Assembly (NCBI RefSeq): GCF_001423695.1
Contig: NZ_LMOZ01000001.1
Span: 434,001-498,000 of the forward strand
Reading direction: 5' to 3'
Length of the DNA: 64,000 bases
Source: Leifsonia sp. Leaf336
GTDB lineage: Bacteria > Actinomycetota > Actinomycetes > Actinomycetales > Microbacteriaceae
Below are positions 41,980 through 49,315 of the stretch, piece by piece (within the stretch, counting starts at the first letter, position 1; each line of letters starts with the position of its first letter). The notes beneath the pieces were generated by a model. It ran no database searches. It worked only from the letters and a program-made list of their open reading frames with translations, and had not been told where the DNA came from. A program made the translations under genes and the position numbers.

Positions 41980-42051
41980 GACACGCCCGAGGATCTCCTG
42001 TCAGAGGGTGTCTGGAAGGAGATCACGGGCGTGTCGCGCCCGGATCTCCTT
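41980..42051. repeat. Three-arm inverted-repeat cluster with mutually exclusive hairpins
   Basis: Arm 1 (41980-41999, GACACGCCCG...ATCTCCT) is complementary to arm 2 (42017-42035). Arm 2 with its left neighbour (AAGGAGATC, CGGGCG) is also complementary to arm 3 (CGCCCGGATCTCCTT, 42037-42051). It lies in the divergent FGE/MBL gap, 51 bp before the MBL gene. Confidence 0.65.
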
Positions 42052-42102
42052 TCTGCGGGAGGGGCAGGGGCCCGGTAGGAGGGCGCGGGGTAGGTTGGTG
42101 CC

Positions 42103-42918
42103 GTGCTGAGCGAAGTGGCTGACGGGGTGCTCGTCTATACCAGCGCGTGGTGTCAGACCAACGCGGTGGTCGTCGTGGGGGAGTCGGGGGTGCTGGTCAT
42201 CGACCCGGGCATCCACGAGGGCGAGATCCTCGAGCTCGCCGGCGACCTCCAGCGGGCCGGTCATACGGTCGTCGCGGGATTCGCGACGCACCCGCACTGG
42301 GACCATCTGCTGTGGCATCCCGCGCTCGGCGAAGTCGACCACTGGGCGACGGCGCTCGCCGCGGACACCGCGCGCCGGCGGCTCGCGGCCGGGATCGACG
42401 CGAAGCGGTTCGGCATCCCCGACGACGTGCGCCTCACCGGCCTCGGCGACGACATCACCGGTCTGGCCGCCGACGCCGACCGGATCCCCTGGGACGGCCC
42501 GACGGTGCGCGTCCTCGAGCACCGGGCGCACGCGCCCGGCCACGCGGGGCTCGTGATCGAAGCGGCGGGCGTGCTGGCGGCGGGCGACATGCTGTCCGAC
42601 GTGTTCGTCCCGATGCTCGACCTGGCCGGCGCCGCGGACCCGCTCGGCGACTACCTCGCCGCGCTGCAGCTGCTGGAGGCCGAGGCGGGCACCGCGACCG
42701 TCGTCATCCCGGGCCACGGCTCGGTCGGAGGCGCGTCCGACCTGCGCGACCGCCTCGCCCGCGACCGGGCCTACGTGGAGGCCCTCGCTGACGGCTACGA
42801 GCCGCACGACCCGCGCGTCGAGTCGCCGCGCGGGGGCTGGGAGTTCGTGCGCGGCGTGCACGAACGTCAGCTCGACCAGCTGTCGATCCCGCACACGTCG
42901 CCGCCAGCGGAGTCGTGA
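42103..42918 (+). CDS. Metallo-beta-lactamase-fold hydrolase
   Basis: A protein of 271 aa with the dinuclear metal motif HPHWDH (residues 63-68), third metal His in HAPGHAGLVIE, Asp in AAGDMLSD and the late His in VIPGHGSVGG. GTG start. The family covers thioesterases, lactonases and glyoxalase II-like enzymes; this one cannot be narrowed. It is preceded by a hairpin cluster that could act in its mRNA leader. One base separates its stop from the next GTG. Confidence 0.9.
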   Translation: MLSEVADGVLVYTSAWCQTNAVVVVGESGVLVIDPGIHEGEILELAGDLQRAGHTVVAGFATHPHWDHLLWHPALGEVDHWATALAADTARRRLAAGIDAKRFGIPDDVRLTGLGDDITGLAADADRIPWDGPTVRVLEHRAHAPGHAGLVIEAAGVLAAGDMLSDVFVPMLDLAGAADPLGDYLAALQLLEAEAGTATVVIPGHGSVGGASDLRDRLARDRAYVEALADGYEPHDPRVESPRGGWEFVRGVHERQLDQLSIPHTSPPAES

Positions 42919-42919
42919 C

Positions 42920-43516
42920 GTGGCGTCCTTCGGCGATCCGGGCGCGACCGTGCCGGTCGCGCTGAGACACGAGCGCTTCGTGCTGCGCCCGATCCGCACC
43001 GACGACGCTGCGGACGACTTCGCGGCGCTGATGGAGACGCGCGAGCTGCTCCGCCGGTGGGAGCAGTCGGAGTGGCCCGCCGACGACTTCACCGTGGAGG
43101 CGAACCGGGAGGACCTCGCCGGCCTCCAGCAGCGGCACGACGAACACCGCGCCTACACCTTCACGGTGCGCGACCCGGGGGACACCGTCTGCCTCGGCTG
43201 CGTCTACCTGTTCCCGACGACGGCGAGCTTCCTGGCAAGATCGACGGTCGCGCCCGTGGGTGGCGAGGCGTGGAACGACGTCGATGCCGTCGCCTACTTC
43301 TGGGTACGGCTGTCGCAGCTGGAGGCCGGCCTCGACCGGGCGCTGCTCGGCGCGCTACGCGCATGGTTGCGCGACGACTGGGGTTTCGAGAGGGTCGTCT
43401 TCGTCACCAACGAGCAGTTCGAGCAGCAGGTGCGCCTCCTGGCGCACACCGACCTCGCCGTCCGTTTCGAGCTGCGCGAGCCGGGCAAGGCGGGGACGTA
43501 CCTGGCGTTCGGATGA
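42920..43516 (+). CDS. GNAT-family N-acetyltransferase-like protein
   Basis: A protein of 198 aa. It starts with HERFVLRPIRTDDAADDFAALMETRELLRRWEQSEWP, the substrate-binding N-terminus of the RimJ/RimL-type GNAT fold. Later strands are TVCLGCVYLFP and VAYFWVRLSQLEAGLDRALLGALRAWL. The usual acetyl-CoA loop (Q/RxxGxG/A) is degenerate, so activity is uncertain. GTG start one base after the MBL stop. Confidence 0.7.
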   Translation: MASFGDPGATVPVALRHERFVLRPIRTDDAADDFAALMETRELLRRWEQSEWPADDFTVEANREDLAGLQQRHDEHRAYTFTVRDPGDTVCLGCVYLFPTTASFLARSTVAPVGGEAWNDVDAVAYFWVRLSQLEAGLDRALLGALRAWLRDDWGFERVVFVTNEQFEQQVRLLAHTDLAVRFELREPGKAGTYLAFG

Positions 43517-43538
43517 GCGCGCTCCTTATGCTGCTCGC

Positions 43539-43880
43539 ATGACCGGCACGACCTACACCTCCACGTTCATCTTCGCGACGAAGCCGTACGACGATGAGTT
43601 CCATCGGCTCAACGACGAGATCGCCGAGCGCGCCCGCAGCATCCCGGGCTTCCTCGGCGAGGAGGCGTGGGAGAACGCAGAGACCGGTCTGCACTCGGAG
43701 GTCTACTACTGGGAGAGCCTGGAGGCCCTCCACCAGCTGATCGGCATGGATACGCACCGGGAGGCGAAGCGCCTCCACGAACGCTGGATCGGCTCGTACC
43801 GGGTCGTGATCGGGGAGGTGCTCAGCACGTACGGGCAGGCGGGGCTGGGGCTGGAGCACGTGCCGGCGCCGGCGCCCTGA
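43539..43880 (+). CDS. Antibiotic-biosynthesis-monooxygenase-like (ABM) protein
   Basis: A protein of 113 aa with a dimeric alpha-beta ferredoxin-like fold. TYTSTFIFATKPYDDEFHRLNDEIAERARSIPGFLGEEAWENAETGLHSEVYYWESLEALHQL is the typical ABM pattern of a strand, a helix, PGFLG and YYWESLEA. Members include cofactor-free oxygenases and heme-degrading enzymes. The conserved His (LIGMDTHREAKRLHERW) could bind heme or substrate. No function is proved. It lies 22 bp after the GNAT gene. Confidence 0.78.
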   Translation: MTGTTYTSTFIFATKPYDDEFHRLNDEIAERARSIPGFLGEEAWENAETGLHSEVYYWESLEALHQLIGMDTHREAKRLHERWIGSYRVVIGEVLSTYGQAGLGLEHVPAPAP

Positions 43881-43935
43881 GACGGTGGTTTGCGGTGGCC
43901 CGCGCGCGCGACTATCGTTCAAGCGTTCGTCCGTA

Positions 43936-44028
43936 CGCGCTGCCGTAGCGCGCCAGCAGAGGAGGTGAGTCCGATTTCCATCAACAGTCGGGTGCTCGCC
44001 CCCTTGCGCCGCAGCCTCTAGCGCTGCG
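43936..44028 (+). promoter_or_regulatory. Possible translational leader/attenuator (uORF flanked by hairpins)
   Basis: AGGAGG at 43960-43965 precedes an open frame ending in TAG at 44019-44021. Read from GTG 43965 it encodes VSPISINSRVLAPLRRSL (18 aa); read from ATT 43974, at ideal 8-nt spacing, it encodes the last 15. Hairpins CGCGCT/AGCGCG (43936-43952) and CGCAGC/GCTGCG (44010-44028) flank it. The second covers the uORF stop. It lies in the leader of the patatin gene. Confidence 0.4.
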
Positions 44029-44074
44029 TCGTCGATCCGCGGGTGCCCTTGCACTTCTCCCGAAGGATCACGAC

Positions 44075-45016
44075 ATGGATCAGAACCACGAACCGCACTC
44101 TTCTCACGACGTCGCCCTCGTCCTCGGCGGCGGGGGAGCCGCAGGCAATGCCTGGCAGATGGGCGTCATCGCCGGTCTGGCCGACGCCGGCCACGACCTG
44201 ACCGAACTCGCCGACCTGGTGATCGGCACCTCCGCCGGCTCCACCGCGGCGGCAGGCGTCCGCAGCGGGATGCCGGCCGCCGACCTGTACGCCGCCGCGC
44301 TGGTGGCATCGGCCCGGCCGAGCGGCGCCCCGCAGAGCCCGGCCCAGCGGCCGGCCTCCATCCCGCAACAGGAGCTGTTCGAACGACTGCGCGCCATCGG
44401 CGCCGCGGCCTCCTCGGCGGAGGAACTGCACAGGGCGCTCGGCGCCTTCGCCCTGGAGAGCGATGACGTGCTCCGCCCCGGCGCCGAGCAGCGGCGCGCG
44501 CTCGTCGCCTCCCGGCTCCCGAGCCAGCGCTGGCCGGAGCGCCCCATGCTCGTCGTCGCGCTCAACGCGCACACCGGCGAGCTGGTCGCCTTCGACCGCG
44601 ACTCCGGCGTGCAACTGGCCGACGCCGTCACTGCGAGCACCGCGCTGCCGGGCGGCACCGCCACGCACGTCGTGGACGGCGTCCACTACATCAACGGAGG
44701 GGTCCGCTCGGCCGAGAACGCCGACCTGGCGGCCGGCTACGCGACCGTGATCGTGCTGTCGCCGTTCGGTGGCGCGGACTGGGTCCGCCCCGGCCAGTTC
44801 GAGGGCATCCGGCGCTTCCCGGGCTACGAGCTCGCCGACCAGGTGGAGGCGCTGCGGGCGCAGGGCAGCCGGGTCGTCGTGATCACGCCCGACGCGGCCT
44901 CCCTGGAGGCCATGGGCACCAACCAGATGGACCCGGCGACGCGCCCGCCCTCGGCCCGCGCCGGCTTCGCGCAGGGCCGGCGCGAGGCGCGGCGCATCAC
45001 GGAGCCGGCGGTGTAG
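44075..45016 (+). CDS. Patatin-like phospholipase with Asn in place of the dyad Asp
   Basis: A protein of 313 aa, RssA/patatin-like. The oxyanion loop is GGGGAAGNAWQMG (residues 18-30) and the nucleophile elbow GTSAGS has Ser53. The second half of the dyad is normally DGG; here the codon at 44693 is AAC, giving NGG (Asn207) in the otherwise conserved YINGGVRSAENADLA. This could lower or abolish hydrolysis. No signal peptide. It is preceded by a possible uORF/attenuator leader. Confidence 0.85.
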   Translation: MDQNHEPHSSHDVALVLGGGGAAGNAWQMGVIAGLADAGHDLTELADLVIGTSAGSTAAAGVRSGMPAADLYAAALVASARPSGAPQSPAQRPASIPQQELFERLRAIGAAASSAEELHRALGAFALESDDVLRPGAEQRRALVASRLPSQRWPERPMLVVALNAHTGELVAFDRDSGVQLADAVTASTALPGGTATHVVDGVHYINGGVRSAENADLAAGYATVIVLSPFGGADWVRPGQFEGIRRFPGYELADQVEALRAQGSRVVVITPDAASLEAMGTNQMDPATRPPSARAGFAQGRREARRITEPAV

Positions 45017-45022
45017 CTGCGT

Positions 45023-45073
45023 CCGCAACTCCGGAGATCCGCGTCGCCCGACGTGGATTCTCCGGAGTTACGG
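45023..45073. repeat. Long inverted repeat after the patatin gene
   Basis: Arms 45023-45045 and 45050-45073 pair over about 23 bp with two mismatches and one bulge (core AACTCCGGAGA). It begins 6 bp after the patatin stop and would form a transcript-ending hairpin. Confidence 0.6.
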
Positions 45074-45159
45074 GCGGTCCGCCGGCGCGCCGCCGCCCTT
45101 CTCCGGATGAGCCGCAGCGCCCCCGATCAGGCCCCCTCGTTCTGGGTGTACCCCACCTG

Positions 45160-45192
45160 TTGTCCTCCATTTGACCGACACGCTAGTGTCGG
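45160..45192 (+). promoter_or_regulatory. Promoter region with CCGACAC-N4-GTGTCGG palindrome
   Basis: CCGACACGCTAGTGTCGG (45175-45192) is a perfect 7-bp inverted repeat with 4-bp spacer. It contains TAGTGT (45184-45189), a possible -10 paired with TTGTCC (45160-45165) at 18 bp. A second candidate -35, TTGACC, is at 45171-45176. A repressor bound to the palindrome would block either promoter of the SipW cluster. Confidence 0.5.
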
Positions 45193-45195
45193 CGT

Positions 45196-45262
45196 CGAGC
45201 CGGTGCGACCTACCCGAAAATCGGTCGCAGGTGGCTCGTCGACGGGGATCCGACCCTCCCCG
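45196..45262 (+). ncRNA. Candidate structured 5' leader of the SipW cluster
   Basis: An extended hairpin (CGAGCC, GG, TGCGACC; 12-nt loop; GGTCGCA, GGT, GGCTCG; 45196-45238) has 13 perfect base pairs around a small internal loop. It is followed by CGGGGA/TCCCCG (45243-45262). If transcription begins near 45196, the leader before the first gene is over 200 nt, unusual for this genome. It matches no riboswitch class I can recognise. Confidence 0.4.
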
Positions 45263-45420
45263 CTGGAGCACAGCACCACGCCCGACCTAGAGGGCGGCCC
45301 TGACTGACGGGGCACTCCGCATCACCGACGTCGACCCGAACGACGTGCCTGTGACGCGCTCATCGTCGAGCGCGCTCGCGCCTGCCGGGACTCGACCCGA
45401 ACAGAATGTGAGCACACCCC

Positions 45421-45993
45421 ATGAACAGGTTCACCAAGGGCGCCATCGCCGGAGCCGTGGGCATCGCCCTCCTCCTCACCGGCGCCGGATCCTTCGCCCT
45501 CTGGAACGGCTCGGCCACGGCCGCCGCCGGAACCGTGCAGTCCGGCACGATCACCATCGTCCCGAACGGCACCGGCAGCTGGACGGCCGCGCACGGCAGC
45601 GGCGCGGCCTCCCCGATCACCATCTCCAGCTTCCGCGCCGTCCCCGGCGACGTGCTGACCTTCACCCAGAAGGTCGACCTCTCGGCGACCGGCGACAACC
45701 TGAGCGCGCTGCTCACCGTCGACCCGACCTCCATCAAGGCCGGCACCGGCACCGCGAGCGCTCAGCTCGCCGCCGCGCTGACCAGCGGGATGACCGTCAC
45801 CATCCCGGGCACCCTGCCGACCGGCATCACCGCGACGGCCACGCCGAACACGTACAAGGTCGCCGGCCTGGCTGCCACCACCACGGTCACCGTGGTCGTG
45901 ACGCTGCCCTTCGACCCCACCACCTCGGGCACCACCGCCCAGGGCGGCACGGTCGACCTCACCAAGCTGGCGATCACGCTGCAGCAGCAGTAG
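45421..45993 (+). CDS. Alternate-signal-peptide (SipW-dependent, TasA-like) exported protein
   Basis: A protein of 190 aa. The N-terminal signal MNRFTKGAIAGAVGIALLLTG is followed by AGSFALWNGSATAAAGTVQSGTITI, the layout of proteins processed by SipW-type ER-like signal peptidases. The mature part is a Thr/Ser/Ala-rich beta sandwich with few charges, as in TasA/camelysin-type matrix or fibre subunits. No strong ribosome binding site precedes the ATG. It is encoded with its likely peptidase two genes downstream. A surface or fibre role is inferred. Confidence 0.8.
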   Translation: MNRFTKGAIAGAVGIALLLTGAGSFALWNGSATAAAGTVQSGTITIVPNGTGSWTAAHGSGAASPITISSFRAVPGDVLTFTQKVDLSATGDNLSALLTVDPTSIKAGTGTASAQLAAALTSGMTVTIPGTLPTGITATATPNTYKVAGLAATTTVTVVVTLPFDPTTSGTTAQGGTVDLTKLAITLQQQ

Positions 45994-46027
45994 CCGGGCG
46001 CGAGCGACGCGGCGGAGGCGCGAAGTC

Positions 46028-47404
46028 ATGGCGGGCGGCCGGAGGGGCGCGAGGCACCGGGCGGACAACCGCCCGGGCCTCCGGTCTCCGGCTGCTCGCC
46101 GGCGCCTTCCGCTCGTGCTCGCAGGGGCTGCCGCTCTGATCGCGTTGACAGCGTTCGCCGGCCTGCCCGGCGGAGGCAGCTACGCCCTCTGGAACGGAGC
46201 CGCCTCCTCCAACGGCGGCACGGTCACGGGAGGCACGGTCTCGCTCACAGAGACGATGGGGCCGACGCTCGCGTTCACCTTCCGCTCGGGGCAGACCACC
46301 ACGACGGGAGGCGTGGTCGTCACCAACACGGGCACGGTCACCAGCTCGCTGAGCTCGGTCGTGACCCTCGGGTCCGGCAGCTCGTCGGCGCTCGCGCGCG
46401 CCATCGGGATCACCGTGTGGCCGGTGGCGAGCGTCGCATCCTGCACGGCGGCGGCGACGGCGCCCTCCGGCGCGTACACCTCCACCTGGGCGTCGGCCGC
46501 TGGCATCCCGCTCACCGGCACGATCGCGCCCGGCGCGACGAGCGCGTACTGCATCCGCTCGGCGATGAACGTCGCCTCCGCCTCCGGGATCGCCGGCGGC
46601 TCGGCCGTGGCGCTGACCATCACGTCGGTCGTCACGGCGGGCACCTGGACGAGCAGCGCGTCGGTCAGCTCGACGCAGTCGTTCACCGACGACATCGCGC
46701 CAGCGACGCCGACGCTCTCGCTGACGTCGTCGACAGCGACCTCGGCGACCCTGGCGTTCTCGTCCACCGACAACGTCGGAGTCACGAGTTACCGGATCGC
46801 CCGAGACGGCGTGACCGTGGCCTCCGTCGCAGCCCCGGCGACGACGGCGACCCTCCCGCTGCCACCGGGCGACCACACGGTCACAGTCACGGCTGCCGAC
46901 GCGGCCGGCAACGTCTCGGCGGCCTCCACCCCCGTCACCGTTTCGGCGCCGATCGTGTCCACCACCTGGTACGAGGTGGTCAGTGCGGCGACGGGTTTGT
47001 GCGCCGCGGTGCCGGCGACCGGACTCGGCAGCGGAACCGCCGTGAGCCAGACGGCCTGCGTCGCGACCACGGCCGCCGGCGGCCAGGCATGGACGCTGCC
47101 TGCGGCGAACACGACGGGAGCCGTGACCTCTTCCCGGCCGAGCCCGACCTCGCCGCTGTACTACTGGAGTGCCGCGGGCTCGCCTCCGAACGCCCTGGTG
47201 CAGCTGGGCATCAACGCGGGCCAGACCCGGGCCCAGTGGACGACCACTGCGCTGGTGAACGGACTCTTCCGGTTCGCGGTCACCCCCTCCGCCAACGGCA
47301 CCACGGTCTGCCTCGACGCCGGCACCGGAGGCCAGCTGCGCGCCGCCACCTGCTCGGCGACGGCGGCGTCGCAGCAGTTCTCGCTCGTGGCGGTGACGCC
47401 GTGA
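46028..47404 (+). CDS. Alternate-signal-peptide surface protein with Fn3-like and ricin-lectin-like regions
   Basis: A protein of 458 aa. An arginine-rich N-tail leads into a hydrophobic segment (LPLVLAGAAALIALTAFAG), then GGGSYALWNGAASSNGGTVTGG, sharing S(F/Y)ALWNG with the previous protein. A TasA-like domain spans to about residue 215. A fibronectin-III-like module follows (TPTLSLTSSTATSATLAFSSTDNVGVTSYRI to about 310). The C-terminal domain (WYEVVSAATGLCAAVP and later TTVCLDAGTGGQLRAATC) resembles a ricin-B carbohydrate-binding trefoil. Likely a wall-exposed adhesin. Confidence 0.78.
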   Translation: MAGGRRGARHRADNRPGLRSPAARRRLPLVLAGAAALIALTAFAGLPGGGSYALWNGAASSNGGTVTGGTVSLTETMGPTLAFTFRSGQTTTTGGVVVTNTGTVTSSLSSVVTLGSGSSSALARAIGITVWPVASVASCTAAATAPSGAYTSTWASAAGIPLTGTIAPGATSAYCIRSAMNVASASGIAGGSAVALTITSVVTAGTWTSSASVSSTQSFTDDIAPATPTLSLTSSTATSATLAFSSTDNVGVTSYRIARDGVTVASVAAPATTATLPLPPGDHTVTVTAADAAGNVSAASTPVTVSAPIVSTTWYEVVSAATGLCAAVPATGLGSGTAVSQTACVATTAAGGQAWTLPAANTTGAVTSSRPSPTSPLYYWSAAGSPPNALVQLGINAGQTRAQWTTTALVNGLFRFAVTPSANGTTVCLDAGTGGQLRAATCSATAASQQFSLVAVTP

Positions 47405-47985
47405 CCGCCGTGATGTCCCGCAGCCCCGGTCGGCGCTCCCGCCGCCGGCGACCGGAGACCCTCCTCGAGTACATCGGGATCGGCGTGAGCGCGGGCCTCC
47501 TCGGCCTCGTGCTGCTGCTCGCCACCGTGGCCATCGTGGTGCCTCGCCTCGCCGGCGCCGTGCCGGTGACCATCCTGACGTCATCGATGGAGCCGACCCT
47601 CCCTCCCGGGACCCTGGTCGTGGTGAAGCCGGTCGCCGCGGCCGACATCCGCGTCGGCGACGTCGTCACCTACCAGATCCGATCGGGACAGCCAGAGGTC
47701 ATCTCCCACCGCGTCATCGCGATCACGCACTCCACGACTGGAGGCCTCACGTTCACGACCAAGGGCGACAACAACGCGAAGGCCGACCCGCCCGTGATCG
47801 CCGACCAGGTGCGCGGCGAGGTCTGGTACAGCATCCCGCTGCTCGGCTACGTGAACAGCGCCCTCGACCAGGGCCAGCGGTCCTGGATCCTCCCCGCCGT
47901 CGGCATCCTCCTGCTGGCCTATGCGGGCTTCCTCATCGTGCGGGGCGCCGTGGCCGCGGTGCGCGAGCGCGCTCGCGTCCCGTGA
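47401..47985 (+). CDS. sipW: ER-type signal peptidase I (SipW-like)
   Basis: A protein of 194 aa. GTG start overlaps the previous stop as GTGA (47401-47404). An N-terminal helix (GIGVSAGLLGLVLLLATVAIVV) precedes the catalytic serine in SSMEPTLPPG. A His in VISHRVIA replaces the lysine of ordinary bacterial signal peptidases, the mark of the ER/archaeal type. The GDNN block follows, then a C-terminal helix (ILPAVGILLLAYAGFLIV). Genomic coupling points to processing of the two upstream ALWN-type proteins. Confidence 0.92.
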   Translation: MTAVMSRSPGRRSRRRRPETLLEYIGIGVSAGLLGLVLLLATVAIVVPRLAGAVPVTILTSSMEPTLPPGTLVVVKPVAAADIRVGDVVTYQIRSGQPEVISHRVIAITHSTTGGLTFTTKGDNNAKADPPVIADQVRGEVWYSIPLLGYVNSALDQGQRSWILPAVGILLLAYAGFLIVRGAVAAVRERARVP

Positions 47986-48012
47986 CCCCGGAGCTCCCGA
48001 CAGTGGCCCCGC

Positions 48013-48720
48013 TCACGCGCGCGGTGCCGCATCCCCCTCCAGCTCGGCGCGGTACTTCGCGTACTTCGCCGCCCCGACCCACCGCCAGAGCAGCGTCACC
48101 GGACCGGGGAGATGCTTCTTCATCCACTCGTCGCCGCCGTCGGGCTGGGAGGCGAGGATGGCGCCGAGCATGTTCCAGTTCTGGCCCTTGGGGGTGCTGG
48201 CCCGGCCGTGCTTGGCGAACCACTCCTCCTCCTGCTTGGTGATCGTGTACTCCATGACCGGGACGATGTTCGCCTCCTCGTCGGGGAGGTGCAGCGCGAG
48301 CGCGGTGTTGATCCCGTCGAGGGCGCTGTGCACGGGCGCGGCGGTGGTGGAGGCCGGAGCGGCCCTCCACGCGGGGAGCGCGGCGTCGAGCGCGTTCAGC
48401 TGCACGAGCATCGCCGCGTGCTGCTGCTTCATCCGCTCGACGTGCGCCGCGCAGGCGGGGGCGCGTTCGTCGATCGCCGGCCAGAGCCGTTCGTCCTCGG
48501 CCTCGTGGTGGGCGTGCAGCGACACCGAGATCAGCGAGAGCTGGGCCGCGACGACGTCCGCGTGAGCGGTGTCGCCGTCCGCGACGCCGTCGACCAGGCC
48601 GCGGGCTTCGCCGAACGAGTGCCGGAACAAGCGGTGGATCTCGATCATGCCGCTCGCGTCGCAGGTCTTCGGCCCGTCGAGGGGAGGCTCGCCCGACGCG
48701 GGGAGGGAGGTGGCTGACAT
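48013..48720 (-). CDS. Hemerythrin HHE-domain protein
   Basis: A protein of 235 aa. Iron-binding helices of the hemerythrin bundle are visible: MIEIHRLFRHSFGEAR, SVSLHAHHEAEDERLWPAI, HVERMKQQHAAMLVQL and LALHLPDEEANIVPVMEY, with His/Glu in the HxxxE pattern. The C-terminal 70 residues (KQEEEWFAKHG to the end) are an added helical tail. Roles in the family include oxygen or nitric-oxide sensing and iron homeostasis. It ends convergently 27 bp from the signal peptidase gene. Confidence 0.88.
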   Translation of the reverse strand: MSATSLPASGEPPLDGPKTCDASGMIEIHRLFRHSFGEARGLVDGVADGDTAHADVVAAQLSLISVSLHAHHEAEDERLWPAIDERAPACAAHVERMKQQHAAMLVQLNALDAALPAWRAAPASTTAAPVHSALDGINTALALHLPDEEANIVPVMEYTITKQEEEWFAKHGRASTPKGQNWNMLGAILASQPDGGDEWMKKHLPGPVTLLWRWVGAAKYAKYRAELEGDAAPRA

Positions 48721-48774
48721 GCGGGCACTCTACGTCGGCGGGGCGGGTCTGCGCGCTCCCCTTCGTCGTGCTCG

Positions 48775-49242
48775 CTAGTCGCTCTGCGCGAGCCGGTCGA
48801 CGGCCTCCTGGGTGAGCGCGATCGCCTCCTCCTGGTAGCGCGTGAGGAATTCGAGCTGCTCGGTGGTCAGTGAGTCGTGCAACGCCCGGAACGCCTCTCC
48901 GATCCACTGGTAGACGTTCGGCCCCGAGGTCAGTACTTCGAAGTCGGCCGAGAGCAGCACTCGGCGCCGGTCGGCGGCGTCGGTCTCGCGGCGGGCGAAC
49001 CCGCGCTGGATCAGGCGGTCGGCGATCCCGGTGACGGCTCCGGAGGTCAGCCCGAGCGCCGCGCCGAGCTGACCGGCGGTCTGCGGGCCGTTACGCATCA
49101 GCAGGTCGAGGGCCTTCATGTCGCTCACGCCGAGGCCGTAGCTCGCCGCCGCCCGCTGCTGGAAGAGCGCCGTCAGGCTCGCGGATTGCGCGCCCAGGTC
49201 GGTCAGCCGCGCGATCAGAGCGTCACGATTGTGTGCTTCCAC
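48775..49242 (-). CDS. MarR-family transcriptional regulator
   Basis: A protein of 155 aa with winged helix QTAGQLGAALGLTSGAVTGIADRLIQRGFARRETDAADRRRVLL. It is divergent from the alpha/beta hydrolase gene. The perfect palindrome CTTAGTGACTAAG (49271-49283) lies in the 73-bp gap and is the likely operator for both genes. It is a different branch from the MarR pair at 18.7-19.8 kb. Confidence 0.92.
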   Translation of the reverse strand: MEAHNRDALIARLTDLGAQSASLTALFQQRAAASYGLGVSDMKALDLLMRNGPQTAGQLGAALGLTSGAVTGIADRLIQRGFARRETDAADRRRVLLSADFEVLTSGPNVYQWIGEAFRALHDSLTTEQLEFLTRYQEEAIALTQEAVDRLAQSD

Positions 49243-49270
49243 TCTTGCAAACCTCTCATTTACTCATTAT

Positions 49271-49283
49271 CTTAGTGACTAAG
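49271..49283. promoter_or_regulatory. MarR operator palindrome CTTAGTGACTAAG
   Basis: Perfect 6+1+6 inverted repeat in an AT-rich gap, 29 bp from the marR start and 33 bp from the divergent hydrolase start. It is well placed to control both. Confidence 0.7.
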
Positions 49284-49315
49284 ACAATTCTTCGTCGTCA
49301 CGAAAGGCAGTTCCG

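Larger units (their letters stand above)
45017..45420 (+). other. 404-bp gene-free stretch: repeat, palindrome and structured leader
   Basis: No convincing gene is present. It holds a long inverted repeat (45023-45073), a promoter-like region with a perfect palindrome (45160-45192), and two consecutive hairpins (45196-45262). A short direct repeat CGACCCGAAC occurs at 45333-45342 and 45396-45405. Short open frames here lack ribosome binding sites and plausible composition. Confidence 0.7.

Noticed and set aside
45053-45307. 84-aa frame before the SipW cluster
   Set aside because: Spans an inverted repeat and hairpins, lacks a ribosome binding site, and resembles no protein; treated as non-coding.
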